A stretch of DNA of 64,000 bases from Malurus cyaneus samueli (GCA_009741485.1 CM019230.1:7999506-8063505), one strand, 5' to 3'; numbered from the stretch's first letter, positions 1 through 11,223 are shown. Notes: generated from the sequence alone by a model not told the origin. Translations and numbers: made by a program.

Positions 1-3000
1 GTGGCAGCGGAGATGGGCTGGCCCCCACGGCAACTTCCACTTGGCCACCAGCCCGGGCGAGCGGCGAGGACACGGCGTGAGCCCCTCCAGCGGGGGCTGC
101 CCACCGCCCAGACACCCTGCGGAACCCTCCCATGCCATCCGACACTGATTGCTGTTAATAACCACCCAGCCAGGCCATTACCACACTCCAGGGCACAGCC
201 CCCATCCCCAGAGCTGGCACAGGAGCCCTTCAGCCCCCATGGCCAGGGCACAGCGGGTAAATGTTGGGACGGAGGGCACAGCGGCTCCAGGGCCAGGTGG
301 GCTGACAGGACCTTGTGTGATCAGCACGGCACACGGGACACATTTGCCCCAAAATGCCTCCAAGTTCACATGGAAAAGCCAAGTGTGATGGCTGACACGG
401 CTGACACGGCTCTCATGCCATGGCAGACGGACAGTCATTGCCCAGCTGGGTCAATAAACCTCCAAGGGAAGATTCCAGGCACCGCAGGCTCTGCTGAAAG
501 CTTCGGGCAGCCTGGGCCTGCGTTCCTGCTTTCCAATATTGAGGGTTTCGGCAGCTGATGCGGTATGAGCATCCCCCGAGCAGAGGGAGGAGCAGAGCCA
601 GCACCCAGCTGTGGGGTCAGCCCACCTCCCCAGGCAGCAGCACCCCTGCACACCCCAGCAGCAGCGGGGAGCTGGAGGGACACAGCCCCGAGGCAGCCCA
701 AGTCCTTCGGGAAGTTCCTCCCTAATCCCCAGCACGTTGTTCCCGGGACAGAGTTTAGATTCCCCTTCATTCACTATTTGTTAGCAAAGCTCTGCGTGTT
801 CCTGCTGCCAGAGCCCGAGGCACTGAAGGGACAATAAGCAAAGTTTTCCCATTAGCAGGCACAAACCGCGTTTCCTGCCCCAGACCTCAAAGGTGCTGAG
901 CACAAAGCAAGGACAAGGGGGAGCTGCACGGCCCCTGGAGCACAAACCCCACTGCAAAGCCCCCACAAAGCAGCGCTATGGACAAGCTCCTGAGGCTGGG
1001 GAGGAAGGGAAAACTCCGGGGAAGCATGGAGAAAGGAAGAAGGAAGAAGGGATAGGGCAGCATGAAATTAAGGTGCCAGATTTTAACCCATCGAGAGCCA
1101 GGTGGGCAGCAAGGACAAAGTGAAGGCACAGTTCCTTGCAGGACAGATCACCAGGAGGCACTCAGAGAAATGAATCCAAGCAATAATTAATGCAAATGAA
1201 CTTGACATGCACAAAACCTCCAGGTAGCTGCTCTCATTCAGAGCTGCAGCACTCATGAAAATTTGAATGGATTCACTTTGGAGGTGCAGCTGTGTGTCTG
1301 TAAGCAGAGCTCACAAAGCACTAACAGGGAAATCATGGGGTGTCTGTGTTTGAGAGAGGGGTGCCTTCTTGGGCTTCAACACCCCCAGGGCTGACTTTTG
1401 GGAAAGCCACAAGGAGAGGGAAGAGGCAGGAGCAACTTCAATGAAACCACTACTGCCAGCTGTAAAAATAACCCCAATTTCCATTTGCAAACCATGATCT
1501 GACACACAGCAGGAGCCTCGCTGGGCTGTCACAGGGCTGGCACAGGGTGCACACACTTTCCCTCACACGTTTGGATATTCCAGCCAGCAGGAAGCACTGC
1601 CAGGTGAAGAGAGAGCAAGGAAGGAAATCACAAAGATAGAGCCAAGCAGGCCCTGCTCCGGGCTCAGCCTGAGCCTTCTCTCTCACACACCTCTCGAGGC
1701 TCACCCAGCCCTTTGCCAAGCCACAACCTGCTTGCTGGGCATGAACACAGAAATTACAGGGACTGTGGCTGTGTCACAGAGCCCAGGACAGCAGTGGGCA
1801 CCCAGGAGGGGCTTTAGGACTGCTGACACCGTCACCAGTCACAGCAGTGGCCACCATGGTACAGACACCTGCAGGTATCCCCAGTTCGATCTCATCTGCA
1901 ATTCCTCATCTGCCTCTCCAGTTTGATGCTGGGATTGTGTTCCTGGGGCATTTCACCTGGCAGCAGAGCTGTTTTCCTTCCTGCCTCGTTCAGTGCAGTC
2001 CCTCAGTCACAGAGCACTTCCCCCAGGGTTTTAACACATCATCCCACAGCCCCAGCCCTGAGCTGGAGATGATCAGTCCATTCAGGGGTCAAACTGCCCT
2101 GGTGGGCAGCCAGGGCTGGGGAATTGGCCTCTGCCCACAGGATCAGGGACACCAGGCTTAGAGGGCAGCAGGGAAAGCTGAGCAGCCGTGAGCTGGCCTG
2201 CCAACGTGCCCAAGAGCAATTTGCAAACCGGCATTTCAGCAGCAAAAAGATGAATAAAATAAACACCGGGGAGAGACTCCTGCAGTCAGCGGAGAGAAAT
2301 GTGGCCACACACAGTTACTGAGGCACACACAGAGCACACAGGAGTAGGGCAGGGCACACAGCAGCCCTCTTTCCTTCTCCATTCACCTTCCCCCAGTTCC
2401 TCAGTGAACAGGGAGCCCCCCTTGCCAGGTGCTGCACTCACACCCTGCACAGCTGTCCCACTGACACCACAGAGTGTCCCTTCACCCAGGAGGGTCCCCT
2501 CCACTGCCCCTCAGCTCCTGCCACAGGCACCTCTGCTCAGCCACATCCCAGCACAGGGCATGGCTGGGGCTGGCTGGGGTGATAATGCATTTCTCTCTCA
2601 GCACTGTTTTACTTTAGAGAATTTGGGATATTTTTCTCCATCCTTCAAAAGGGAGCTGAGATAAATGAAATAAACCCACACTGCACTGCCATTCCTCTTC
2701 CTTTCTGTGCTGTACCTGATATCAGGCTTTATTGAAAGGGCTCTCAAGGCTTCCTCCAGAGATGTCTGGTGCTGAGGTGAGAAATAACCTCACTCTAGGA
2801 CTGCTTCTACACCTCGCTCTGCTGCACTTCTACATTTCCTTTCCTCGGGGAAACCCTGTGGACCTTGCCAGCCCTCATCAACAAATCCGTATCACACTCC
2901 AGTGGGGAAAATTGTTCACTTAGAACAGTCAGCAGCTCAAGCCCCCAAACATTACAGAGCCCAGGTCATTTCTGAGACACTGATTTGTATTTTACTCACA

Positions 3001-3905
3001 CCAGAGCGCACAGAGGCAGGTGCTGTTTGAAAAGAATCGAGATCTACCTCCCCACCTTGGTATTGAGCAGCCTTTGGGGACTCAAGGAGATTGAACAGGG
3101 GACTGGAGATGAGCCAGGGCTGTTGTAAGGGAACAGGACACACAGCACCCAGCCCAGCAGCATCCTGGCCTCTCTCAGTGTGCACTCAGGCCCCTGGGCT
3201 CCCTCAGCCCTGTGAGTAACGCAGAGCTCAGTGGAAGCACGTGGGAGCCTCACAGGGAGCTCAGAGCACACGTGTCAGCGTTACACAAGTGCCACGTGTG
3301 TCCGTCTGTGCAGGGTCACACACCTGAGCTGCCAGCAGCCCTTTCCCTTCTCCTTTCTGGAGCTGGCCTCACCTGCAGAGCTGCAGCAGGGGCTCTCCAG
3401 GCTGCTGGGACCCAGGGCACCCTCTGCTGCTTCCCTCCCCAGGAGAAAGGACGTGTGTGACACAGGGGACACGTGTCCAGCGAGGGTTTGTCACCAGGGA
3501 GCCCGAGGGGAGCGGGTGGCGTGTGGGGACACTTTGGCAGGACAGCTGCACAGCTGGGGTGGCTTCGCTTGGGTGCTGCACACAAAGGGGAATAGAGGCT
3601 GCCCAAAGAGATCCGTGTGACCTCATCTGAGGACACATCCCCACCATGAGGCTGCAACCACAGGCTCCAGTTAACCCCTGAGCTGCTGCAGCGCTGGGAA
3701 AGGCTTGTCTGTGCTAAAAACCCCAAATCACAGCACAATTAGGGCTGGGAAAGAACACATTTTTCCCCCAATATCTCATCTAAACCACCCCTGGAGCAAC
3801 TTGAGGACATTTCACCACACACCAAAGAGATGCTGACATCACACTGCAGGGAGAAGCTGTGCACCCTCCCAGCTTCCAGCTGCATTGCCAGCCTGGGTGC
3901 CAGCA
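1..3905. other. Non-coding sequence, probably deep intron 2 of the minus-strand gene
   Basis: The sequence is moderately GC-rich. Open frames on both strands, including one running in from the left edge to 558, lack conserved-looking protein text, overlap in several frames and have no matching splice structure. I see no transposon with certainty. One weak splice-bounded segment at 3000-3022 is described under findings. The downstream exons of the minus-strand gene would be expected beyond position 1. Confidence 0.5.
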
Positions 3906-4453
3906 GGAAGGTACAGACACATCCAGGACCCAGCCTGGATGCCAGCAGGAAAGTAGAGACACCTGCAGGACCAGCCTGGAGCCAAGGATGCCACCAAGAA
4001 AGTATAGAAACATCCAGGACCCAGCCTGGGTGCCAGGACGCCAGTGGACAGTTACAGACACATCCAGGACCAGCCTGGAGCCAAGGATGCCACCAAGAAA
4101 ATACAGACACATCCAAGACCCAGCCTGGGTGCCAGGATGCCATCAGGAAGGTACAAACACCTCCAGGACCAGCCTGGGTGCCAGGACGTCAGTGGGCAGT
4201 TACAGACACACCCAGAACCAGCCTGGAGCCAAGGATGCCAGCAAGAAAATACAGACACATCCAGGACCCAGCCCGGATCCCAGAATGTCAGTGGGCAGTT
4301 ACAGACACCTGCAGGACCAGCCTGGAGCCAAGGATGCCACCAAGAAAGTCTAGACACATCCAGGACCCATCCTGGGTGCCAGGATGCCATCAGGAAGGTA
4401 CAAACACCTCCAGGACCCATCCTGGGTGCCAGGATGCCAGCAGGCACCCTCAG
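3906..4453. repeat. Minisatellite, unit about 49-50 bp with 99-bp higher-order spacing, about 11 units
   Basis: Units of about 49-50 bp, one of 42 bp, are built around acatccaggacccagcctgg followed by a variable spacer and a gttacagacac or gtacagacac start. The phrase gccaaggatgcca recurs at 3981, 4080, 4228 and 4327, that is at spacings of 99, 148 and 99 bp. Two or three unit variants therefore alternate in a higher-order pattern. Because 99 is divisible by three, long frames stay open on both strands (239 codons forward, 186 reverse) with repeating peptides. They are a by-product of the period, not genes. Confidence 0.9.
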
Positions 4454-5360
4454 ACAGATGCAGGACAAGCTGAGGAGCTGGACCCAGGTTTTGCAGGAGG
4501 TTGCCAGCCTCAGTTTGCCCAGGCTGCCACAGGGAGGGCTGTGCTGTGAGTGGCAGTGCCCACATCTGAGCTGTGATGTGTGACAGTTGTGACAGCACTG
4601 CCCTGAGGACAAAGCCCTGGCACACCTAATGGTTGGAGAGCACTCTGAATTCGGTTATGTAACAGCATCAAGCACGCTCCACTGGGGAGCCCCCGGCTCC
4701 TGGCAGCCCTTTTGTTTATCCCCACTGCTCTGGGGAACCCACAGCCTCACATAAACCAGTTCCTGCACTCATCCTCTCACAGACTCCAGGCACGGAGAGA
4801 GGAGATGGCCCTCAGGGCAAGGAACTAAGTCAAGAGATGGAAACAGCAGGAACTGTTGTCACATCCACTATGAATTCAGAGCATCCCAAATTAGTGAGCC
4901 CTGCTGAAATCCCGCTGTGCCTGTTAAAGCCACGATGCCAATTTAAACTGTGCCCACAGCTATGTGTGTTCAGCTCTTCCACCCACCTGGCCTCACATCT
5001 TCCCAGTTCAGTGCCCAAGGGGAAGGATCCCGGGGCTCACAGGCAGGGCTCAAGGCACAGCTTTCAGGTTCTCTGCTGCTCTGTTTCCCCCAGCTATGAA
5101 ACAGGAACATCCATAACTATTAAAGGGAAAATGCAAGCCTTGGCCAGGGAAAACCCAAATAAAATGGGAATTATCTGTGCCCCTCTTGTTGAAATTTTTA
5201 TGTAAGACTATGATATTTTCATTTTTATTAACCCCAGGTACCAGAGACCTCCTGGGTGTTCCGGGCAGTGTGGCAGTGCAGTGACATCAGGATCAGTGGG
5301 GTCCTGGAGCTTGTGCCCTGAGCAGAAATTCACAGGCTCGAACCATAAACTTTGAACCAC
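4454..5360. other. Unique non-coding sequence with a possible MIR relic
   Basis: No gene is recognised. At about 5085-5125 the text ctgtttcccccagctatgaa followed by acaggaacatccataactat loosely resembles the MIR segment normally reading 'cagtttcctcatctgtaaaatgg', in sense orientation. Too little remains for a firm call. Confidence 0.35.
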
Positions 5361-5588
5361 CTCCCTCCTCCTGCATCTTTCCTCTCTCCTTCTGCATCTT
5401 CCCCTCTCTTTCTGCATTTCCCTCTCCCTCTCCTCCTGCATCTCCTCTGCATCTCCCTCTCCTCTGCTCCCCCTCTCTCCTCCTCCATCTCCCTCTCCTC
5501 CTGCATCTCCCTCTCCCCTGCATCTCCCTCTCCCCTGCCTCTCCCTCTCCCTCCCTGCATCTTCCTCTCCTCCTGTGTCCCCACCCCG
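5361..5588. repeat. Pyrimidine-rich tract (CT)n with a degenerate 17-18-bp unit
   Basis: Nearly all bases are C or T for about 225 bp, punctuated by about eight ctgcat words. The unit is roughly tgcatctccctctcccc, repeated with variable length. On the complementary strand it is a GA-rich tract that translates into Glu/Arg/Gly-rich frames; these are composition artefacts. A homopurine-homopyrimidine tract this long can in principle adopt triplex (H-) DNA. Confidence 0.9.
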
Positions 5589-6487
5589 CACTGGTTCACC
5601 CACTGTGGCTTCTGGACCATCCACCAACATCCACATAATGGGTGAACAAGGGGCTTGAATTGGTGCAAATAACTTCTGGCACGGGATTCTCCCACTTTTC
5701 ACCCAAGAGAAGCATTCAGACATCTCATCTCAGTATGAGATGTGCTGTCCCAGCTAATGTTTCGTGACCCCAGTGAGCGCCCCTTTCCAACACAACCCAG
5801 AGAGCTGGCCCTGACTTCCTGCCTCTCCAAATTATGCCCTGCATTTCCAAAAAGCGCCGAGACAAGTTGTGGCTGATCCAGAGCCAGCTGCTGACGAGGC
5901 ACAAGCGGGGCGGCCGCGCTCTTGGTTTTTGGATGGAAAAGCCCTGCCTGCCCCTGCTCCAGGCAGCCTCATAGCCACACAAAGGCTCAAACAGGAAAGC
6001 TGAGGCACCTGCTCCCCTCCCACCCCTTTGGGACCTCTCGTGAGCAAAGCACCTGAGCCACAAACAGCGCTGGGCCAGAGCAGCGCTGCCAGAACACAGC
6101 TGGAAGGCATCGTCCTCCCTGCCTTCATCTACACACAAAAATACGCTGCTGTAGCTAAATCAGTAAACTCTACCTTTCCATGGACCCTCTCCTGCATTAC
6201 CCTTGCCAGGGAAGTTCCTTCCTCTTTAGCAAAAGCTGAGTTCTGGGCTGGAAACAAATCAAAGAGCAGAGCACAGCTGGCTGCCCAAGAGGAACACGAT
6301 CCCAGTTCCTTCCACTCCAGCTGCTCTGGGCTGTGTTCTGGCTGAGTGAGGAACACACCGCTGCTCCACACGGCAAATGTCAGCAAATATTTCTCTCCCT
6401 CCAATTCATCAGGTACTGCTGCAGGAAAATGGAGTGGGAGTAACTTCCCCGGCATGCCATTCCTAATTCCTGCAGTCAGCATGCTGG
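5589..6487. other. Unique non-coding sequence
   Basis: No repeat or exon is recognised. Frames are short and overlapping. Confidence 0.5.
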
Positions 6488-6561
6488 AGGGAGGGGACAC
6501 CAGAGGGACAGCCAGGGGACACCAGGGGACATCCAGGGGACACCAGGGGACATCCAGGGAG
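6488..6561. repeat. Short tandem repeat, 10/11-bp unit in a 21-bp doublet
   Basis: Words of the type ggacaccagg and ggacatccagg alternate. The doublet starting ggacatcc recurs 21 bp apart at 6527 and 6548. The array sits directly against the left edge of the CR1 fragment. Confidence 0.85.
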
Positions 6562-6570
6562 CACCCACCA

Positions 6571-7070
6571 GGCTGGACAGATGGGCCCAGGTGACTCTCA
6601 TGAAGGTCAGCAGGGCCAAGGGTGACATCCTGCACCTGGGTCAGGGCAATCCTAAGCACAGGTTGGGCAGGGAAAGGATCAAGACTCATCCAGGGGAGGA
6701 TTTGGGGTGTTGGTTGCTGAGAAGCTCCATAAGATCCAGCAATGAGAACTCCCAGCCCAAAAACCCAAAGGTGTCCTGGGCTGGAGGGCAAGAGTTGTGA
6801 CCAGCAGGGATTCTGTCCCTGTGTTCCACTCTCCTGAGCCCCTCCCTGCAGAGCTGCCTCCAGCTCTGGGACCTTCAACGCACGAAAGACTTGGAGCTGC
6901 TGGAGTGAGTCCAGAGGGAACCACAGAGATGCTCCAAGGGCTGAGCCCCTCTACTCTGGAGCCAGGCTGGGAGAGCTGGGGATGCTCACCTGGAGAGGAG
7001 AAGGCTCCAGGGAGAGCTCAGAGCTCCTTCCAGGGCCCAAAGGGGCTCCAGGAGAGCTGGAGAGGCACTT
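6571..7070 (+). mobile_element. CR1 LINE fragment (internal part of the element, truncated at both ends)
   Basis: The text matches the known CR1 reverse-transcriptase end in order: ggctggacagatgggc; catgaaggtcagcagggcca; tcctgcacctgggtcagggc; gagaagctcc; agctctggga; gagctgctggagtgagtcca; aggctgggagagctgggg; and ctggagaggagaaggctcca. These correspond to the avian CR1 protein C-terminus and adjoining region. The copy is diverged, with frameshifts and stops, and has no 3' terminal ATTCTATGA repeat. It cannot make a product. Confidence 0.85.
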
Positions 7071-8457
7071 CTGGATCCCACCTGGAGCTTTCCTGGGACT
7101 CCACAGCAGCTTTGTACAGAAGCAGCAACCCCAGAGCCTGAACTGCTGCTCACCGGGCAGCACTGGACACTGGTGCCACACAACCACTGCCAGAGGCTCA
7201 AGAACATTTGACTCACAGAATGAAGTTTCCAAAACAGCTCAGCATCAGTTCTGCAGGTTCCCACCCTCGCTGCACGTGTAGCCTGCCTGTGGACTCTCTG
7301 GATCCCCAGGGTTGGTGGCTGTGGAGATGCTCGTCACCCCTTTCTTTGTTTAGGGTGGCAAAGAGCCCAAAGCAACTGAGCCCTTCCTGCAACGCTTCAC
7401 TTGCAAGCACTGCTCCATCATCCCAACCCCAATTTATCTCTTACAGGAATAAAAGCTTCTGGGTGCAAGGCCAGATGTGCACAGGGGAAAATTTGGATCC
7501 GAAACAAGGGGAAATTGAGCTGCAGTTATATGGAGTCATAAATATTTACTGCAATGTAAACCGAAGGACTGAACTGCTCATTTGATTTTTTAACTTGAAA
7601 AAAAATATATTAAAATTTACAAGCTCACTCAACAGAAAAGTGGAAAAGTATATAATTAGAGTCTAAGGAAAACAAGCTTGAACAAATGTGCTGTGTCTGT
7701 CAGTGTGGATTCCCTGCACCCCAGTTCCCTTTGGAGCAGCACCAATTGCCCCTCCTGTCCTCGGACGTGTGTGCATGAGAACAGGCTGTGCCAGGGCTGA
7801 GGCAGCAGCTTTGTTTGTGCATATGCACAAGATAAACACACACTTCAGCTCCAAACTACCAGCTCTGCGCTGGTGGCCGACTTTTGAAGCATCAGCTTTA
7901 AAACACAGCTCAGTTCTTGTGGCCTCTTGCTGTTGTGAAGCTTTCACACACAGAGATTCCCCCAAAATTATTGCTCAGCGCATTTTTGCTGCCACTTGAC
8001 ATCAGTTTGGGGCGCAGTGGCTGCTCTGACCACAGTTCCATCCTCCCACTGATGCTGGTGATGCTGCACATGGAGCTCCAAATGCCAAGCAGCAATTGTC
8101 CCAATATTAGAACCATGCCACGGTGTGCCAGCCCCTGTGACCCTCCTGTGTGCCACCAATTCCTGTCCCTGTGCTGGTCACCAGGGCTAGTGATGGCCAG
8201 GCAGGCAGTGCCACAGCTCCCAGGGTGTTTCAGTGCATGTTTAGCCATGGCTGATCCCCATCAGTCCCTGCTCCAGGAAGGCATCCCCAAGGTGGCTTTT
8301 TGCTGCCACCCACGCCGAGGGAAAAGCTGCAGAGCACTATTTTGATAAGTACATCTGGGAGCTGAGGCAGGATATGAGGGCTGAGAAGATGGACTGAAAC
8401 AGCAAATTGAGCCTGGAGGGGGTAACTGAGGGACAGAGAGTGCAAGGGGACAGGAGC
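7071..8457. other. Unique non-coding sequence
   Basis: No exon or repeat is recognised. The stretch near 7585-7660 is AT-rich. Confidence 0.5.
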
Positions 8458-8500
8458 AGATAAAACCTGATAAAACCTGATAAAACCTGATAAAACCTGA
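8458..8500. repeat. Perfect 10-bp tandem repeat (gataaaacct), four copies
   Basis: Four uninterrupted copies of the 10-mer end at 8500, a simple short tandem repeat. Each unit carries a GATA word; no function is implied. Confidence 0.95.
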
Positions 8501-8594
8501 ACCAAGTGTGGCCAGAGCAGAGTGCTCAGGAGGTGAGTGGGGTTTGGCAGCTGAGAAAATGAGGCAGCAATGGCAAGGGGAGGTCACCCAGGCT

Positions 8595-8648
8595 GGAACC
8601 AGGGGATCTTTGAGGTCCCTTCCAACCCAGACCATCCCAGACATGGAT
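8595..8648 (+). mobile_element. Short CR1 3'-end remnant
   Basis: The words ggggatctttgaggtccctt and ccaaccc match the CR1 3' UTR text that normally precedes the terminal short repeats. Only about 50 bp is recognisable. It lacks the ATTCTATGA end. Confidence 0.6.
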
Positions 8649-9589
8649 GGTGATTCCAGGGCTCTGTGACATCAGAGAAGGGAGCACAAGGGAAGATCTC
8701 AACAGCAACAAAGCACCTGCTGATGGAGGACAATGTCTGGGATGTACAAAGCAGCTCGATGTGGTGCTTCCTGCAGGTGTTTGAACCAAGGAGCAGCACA
8801 GGCTCATCAGAGGGGCCAACACAGCCAGCAAAAGGGGCTGCCAGAAGCAAAAACCCAGAATTGAGCTGCCTCAGCTTCCTTTGGAGTATTTTAGAAGAGA
8901 ACAGTGACATTTTTCACTTGCAGACAAGCACCAGGGACAGCCCCTGGGCAGCCCCAGCCCGTGTCACACACAAACAAACACAGCACATGGCCTCAGGTGC
9001 TCACAAGCCCTGGGAATTCTGCTGCTGCTTTCCTGAGGCTGGGAAACACCTTCTTCAGGAAAAACAAAACCTCCCACCTGCTTCCTTCTGAATCAGAAGC
9101 AGCTTCCAAAACATTAAGGTGCAATTAGGGCTGTAAATTTAGCCACAAGCACTCATAATCCATAAATCTGCACATCCAATAAAAAAATAATAACTAAGGA
9201 GAGTCTGAAATAGCTGCTAATGACCAAAGCTGGATTTCAACCACAGGCCACTCCTGCTTTCTGCTGCCATGTGTTAAGGCTCCTTGAATTGGGCTGGGAC
9301 TTGCTAATTATTATCTCTGGACCCATTATACAGTAAGGAATATTTTATATTCTCTCTTTTCATAGTTTTCTTTTTTTCATTTTAAGGAAAATATATCCCG
9401 TGCTCTGTTTTTTTGCATGTACTGCTTTCTTTGCCAGCATAGAGAGCTCTGCATTTATCAGCAGCAAGCTTTGCCTTTCAGACCACGGCAGCAGATGTGG
9501 TTTCTGTTTCATCTCCTGCATTCCCTACGTTATCCTATTTTTTCAAAATTGGATGAGGAGGTTTTAAAGAGAGGAATTCACACACTCAC
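8649..9589. other. Non-coding sequence immediately downstream of the 57-bp exon on the minus strand
   Basis: It begins GC-richer and becomes AT-rich toward 9590, where the donor of the minus-strand exon lies. No other exon is recognised. T-rich runs occur at 9359-9385 and 9408-9414. Confidence 0.5.
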
Positions 9590-9646
9590 TGGGACTGGTC
9601 TGGTCACTGAGCCTCCGAAGTCTCCCGCTGGAGGTCCGGGTGATCC
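9590..9646 (-). CDS. Candidate 57-bp internal exon encoding ITRTSSGRLRRLSDQTSP
   Basis: The minus strand shows a pyrimidine-rich acceptor (ttttcttattttag) ending at 9647, an open 57-bp segment, and a consensus donor gtgagtgtg from 9589 down. Read in phase 1 it completes a Gly codon, encodes ITRTSSGRLRRLSDQTSP, and leaves one base for the next exon. It has three CpGs and is clearly GC-richer than the AT-rich flanks, as expected of selected exonic sequence. The peptide is basic and Ser/Thr-rich. RRLSD resembles a basophilic-kinase substrate site (Arg at -3 of Ser), but this is only a motif match. Length 57 is a multiple of three, so skipping would keep frame. Joined to 34580-34601 it would give residues 8-26 of a protein I cannot name. 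Splice sites and composition are seen; the joining is inferred. No further exon is firmly identified. Confidence 0.6.
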
Positions 9647-10030
9647 CTAAAATAAGAAAAAGGTTTGAATAAAGGAATCTATGTGAATATGGAGTTATTT
9701 CCCTGCTGTCACTCTTCTTGTGTAGATCTGTCACTCTACTTGTGCTTCTGTTGTGAATCTGCTGTGTGCAATCACCTCTGTGATCCAAGGAGTGTTACAC
9801 TTTATTTTAACCAAAAAACACCTGAGCAGAGACCTCCACCTTTTCTCGAAGGCATCAAACATTATTATTCAAACACCTCAAACCCACAAATGTATTTAGC
9901 GTTTCCAGAAACACCAGAGGGAACTTTTGAAATCATTATGAGAGACACTCACGTTCACCTCTCGCTCCAGGATATTTCATCCTAGAGGGAAGAGCAGCAC
10001 TTCCCCAGACAGAATCCCTTGCTGGGAGAG

Positions 10031-10261
10031 GAGAGCACAAGAACTGAAGGATTTGCAGGTGCTCTGCACTCACAGAGATTCCTCTCTGGATGGATTCTCT
10101 AGGAATGGAGAGCACAGGAACTGAAGGATTTGCAGGTGCCCTGCACTCACAGAGACTCCCCTCTGGATGGATTCTCTAGGAATGGAGAGCACAGGAATTG
10201 AAGGATTTGCAGGTGCTCTGCGCTCACAGAGACTCCTCTCTGGATGGATTCCTGGGAATAC
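10031..10261. repeat. 77-bp minisatellite, three copies
   Basis: Copies start at 10031, 10108 and 10185 (gagagcacaagaactgaagg and close variants), each with period exactly 77 and a few substitutions. The last copy decays after tggatggattcc. It lies about 385 bp upstream of the 57-bp exon on the minus strand, inside putative intron 1. Confidence 0.95.
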
Positions 10262-11092
10262 ATCGAGTGTGGGAACCCTGCTGTGGGGTCAGAGCAGCTG
10301 GAACATGGGATGCCCCTCCATCCTATACCCATTCCATTCAGCAGGAGCTCCCAGGTGCCTCCCAGACTCCAGTGGGACCTGCTGACTACGACAGCATTTC
10401 CAATCTATCAGCAATTTGTTTCATTTCTCTGCCATCCCAGCTGCCTGTTTGTAAAATGATGACTGCTGCAAAACTCGCTTCCCAGGAAGCTGAGAAACTC
10501 AGCAAGGACCTGAATTCCCCTCAAATTCCCCAGAATTCCCCTTTAGTTAAAACACAGCCATATGCTGAAGCTGTACATGCATCAGAGTCTCAGCTTATCT
10601 TCTTTTAACCACAATTAAAGTGGCCACAATAAATTCAATGAATAAATTCAGGTGGGATGCTGTATCATGAAATCCCCCCAAACATTATGATGTCCTGGTA
10701 TGGAGATTCCCAGCAGGTCTGGCAGCTTTGGTGGGTCCTGCAGGAGGAGCAGGATGGTGTCCAGGATAGACACAGCTCCATCATCTCAGGCACAAGAAGC
10801 TGGAGCTGCCAATCCATGGAAGTTCCTCATCTCATCACAAACCCTGCCTTAGCCCACAAAAACTTTGGGTCAGCATTTCTACCTGCAAACAGGTAAAAAA
10901 GCCCCCAAAATTTGGGAATGGTCATGATGTTCAGTTACTTTATTTAAACTTCCCATCGTCTACCAGATCTGTTGGACAAGAAGGGATTAAAACAGCATCA
11001 ATTTAAGCTGCAGCAGACCCCTAAACTGTGATTTGTAACATAGTCACAACCTTAGAAACCTTGTCAGCTGGAAGAGTGGATCATACAAGAAG

Positions 11093-11223
11093 TAAAATAT
11101 ATTCAAAAATAAAATTAAAAAAACCCAACATACAAACAAAAAAAAAAAAAAAACAAAAACAAAAACAAAAAAAACAAAACAAAAAACAAAAAACAAAAAA
11201 AAAAAAAAAACCAAACAAAACCA
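11093..11223. repeat. A/C-rich low-complexity tract with no G (131 bp)
   Basis: Runs of A up to about 17 are interrupted by single C or CC. There is no G between 11093 and 11223 and almost no T after 11135. It may be a decayed poly(A)-type tract; no recognisable retroposon body precedes it. Confidence 0.85.

Noticed and set aside
1..558. 185-codon frame open from the window edge
   Set aside because: Other frames on both strands overlap it, no splice sites or recognisable domain are present, and GC-rich composition explains it.
3906..4453. CRISPR array
   Set aside because: Units are contiguous diverged tandem copies with no conserved repeat plus unique-spacer architecture, in vertebrate DNA.
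5208..5723. Glu/Arg-rich reverse-strand protein
   Set aside because: It is the translation of the GA-rich strand of a pyrimidine tract.
6129..6878. 249-codon reverse frame
   Set aside because: It runs antisense through the 21-bp repeat and the CR1 fragment; no protein family is recognisable.
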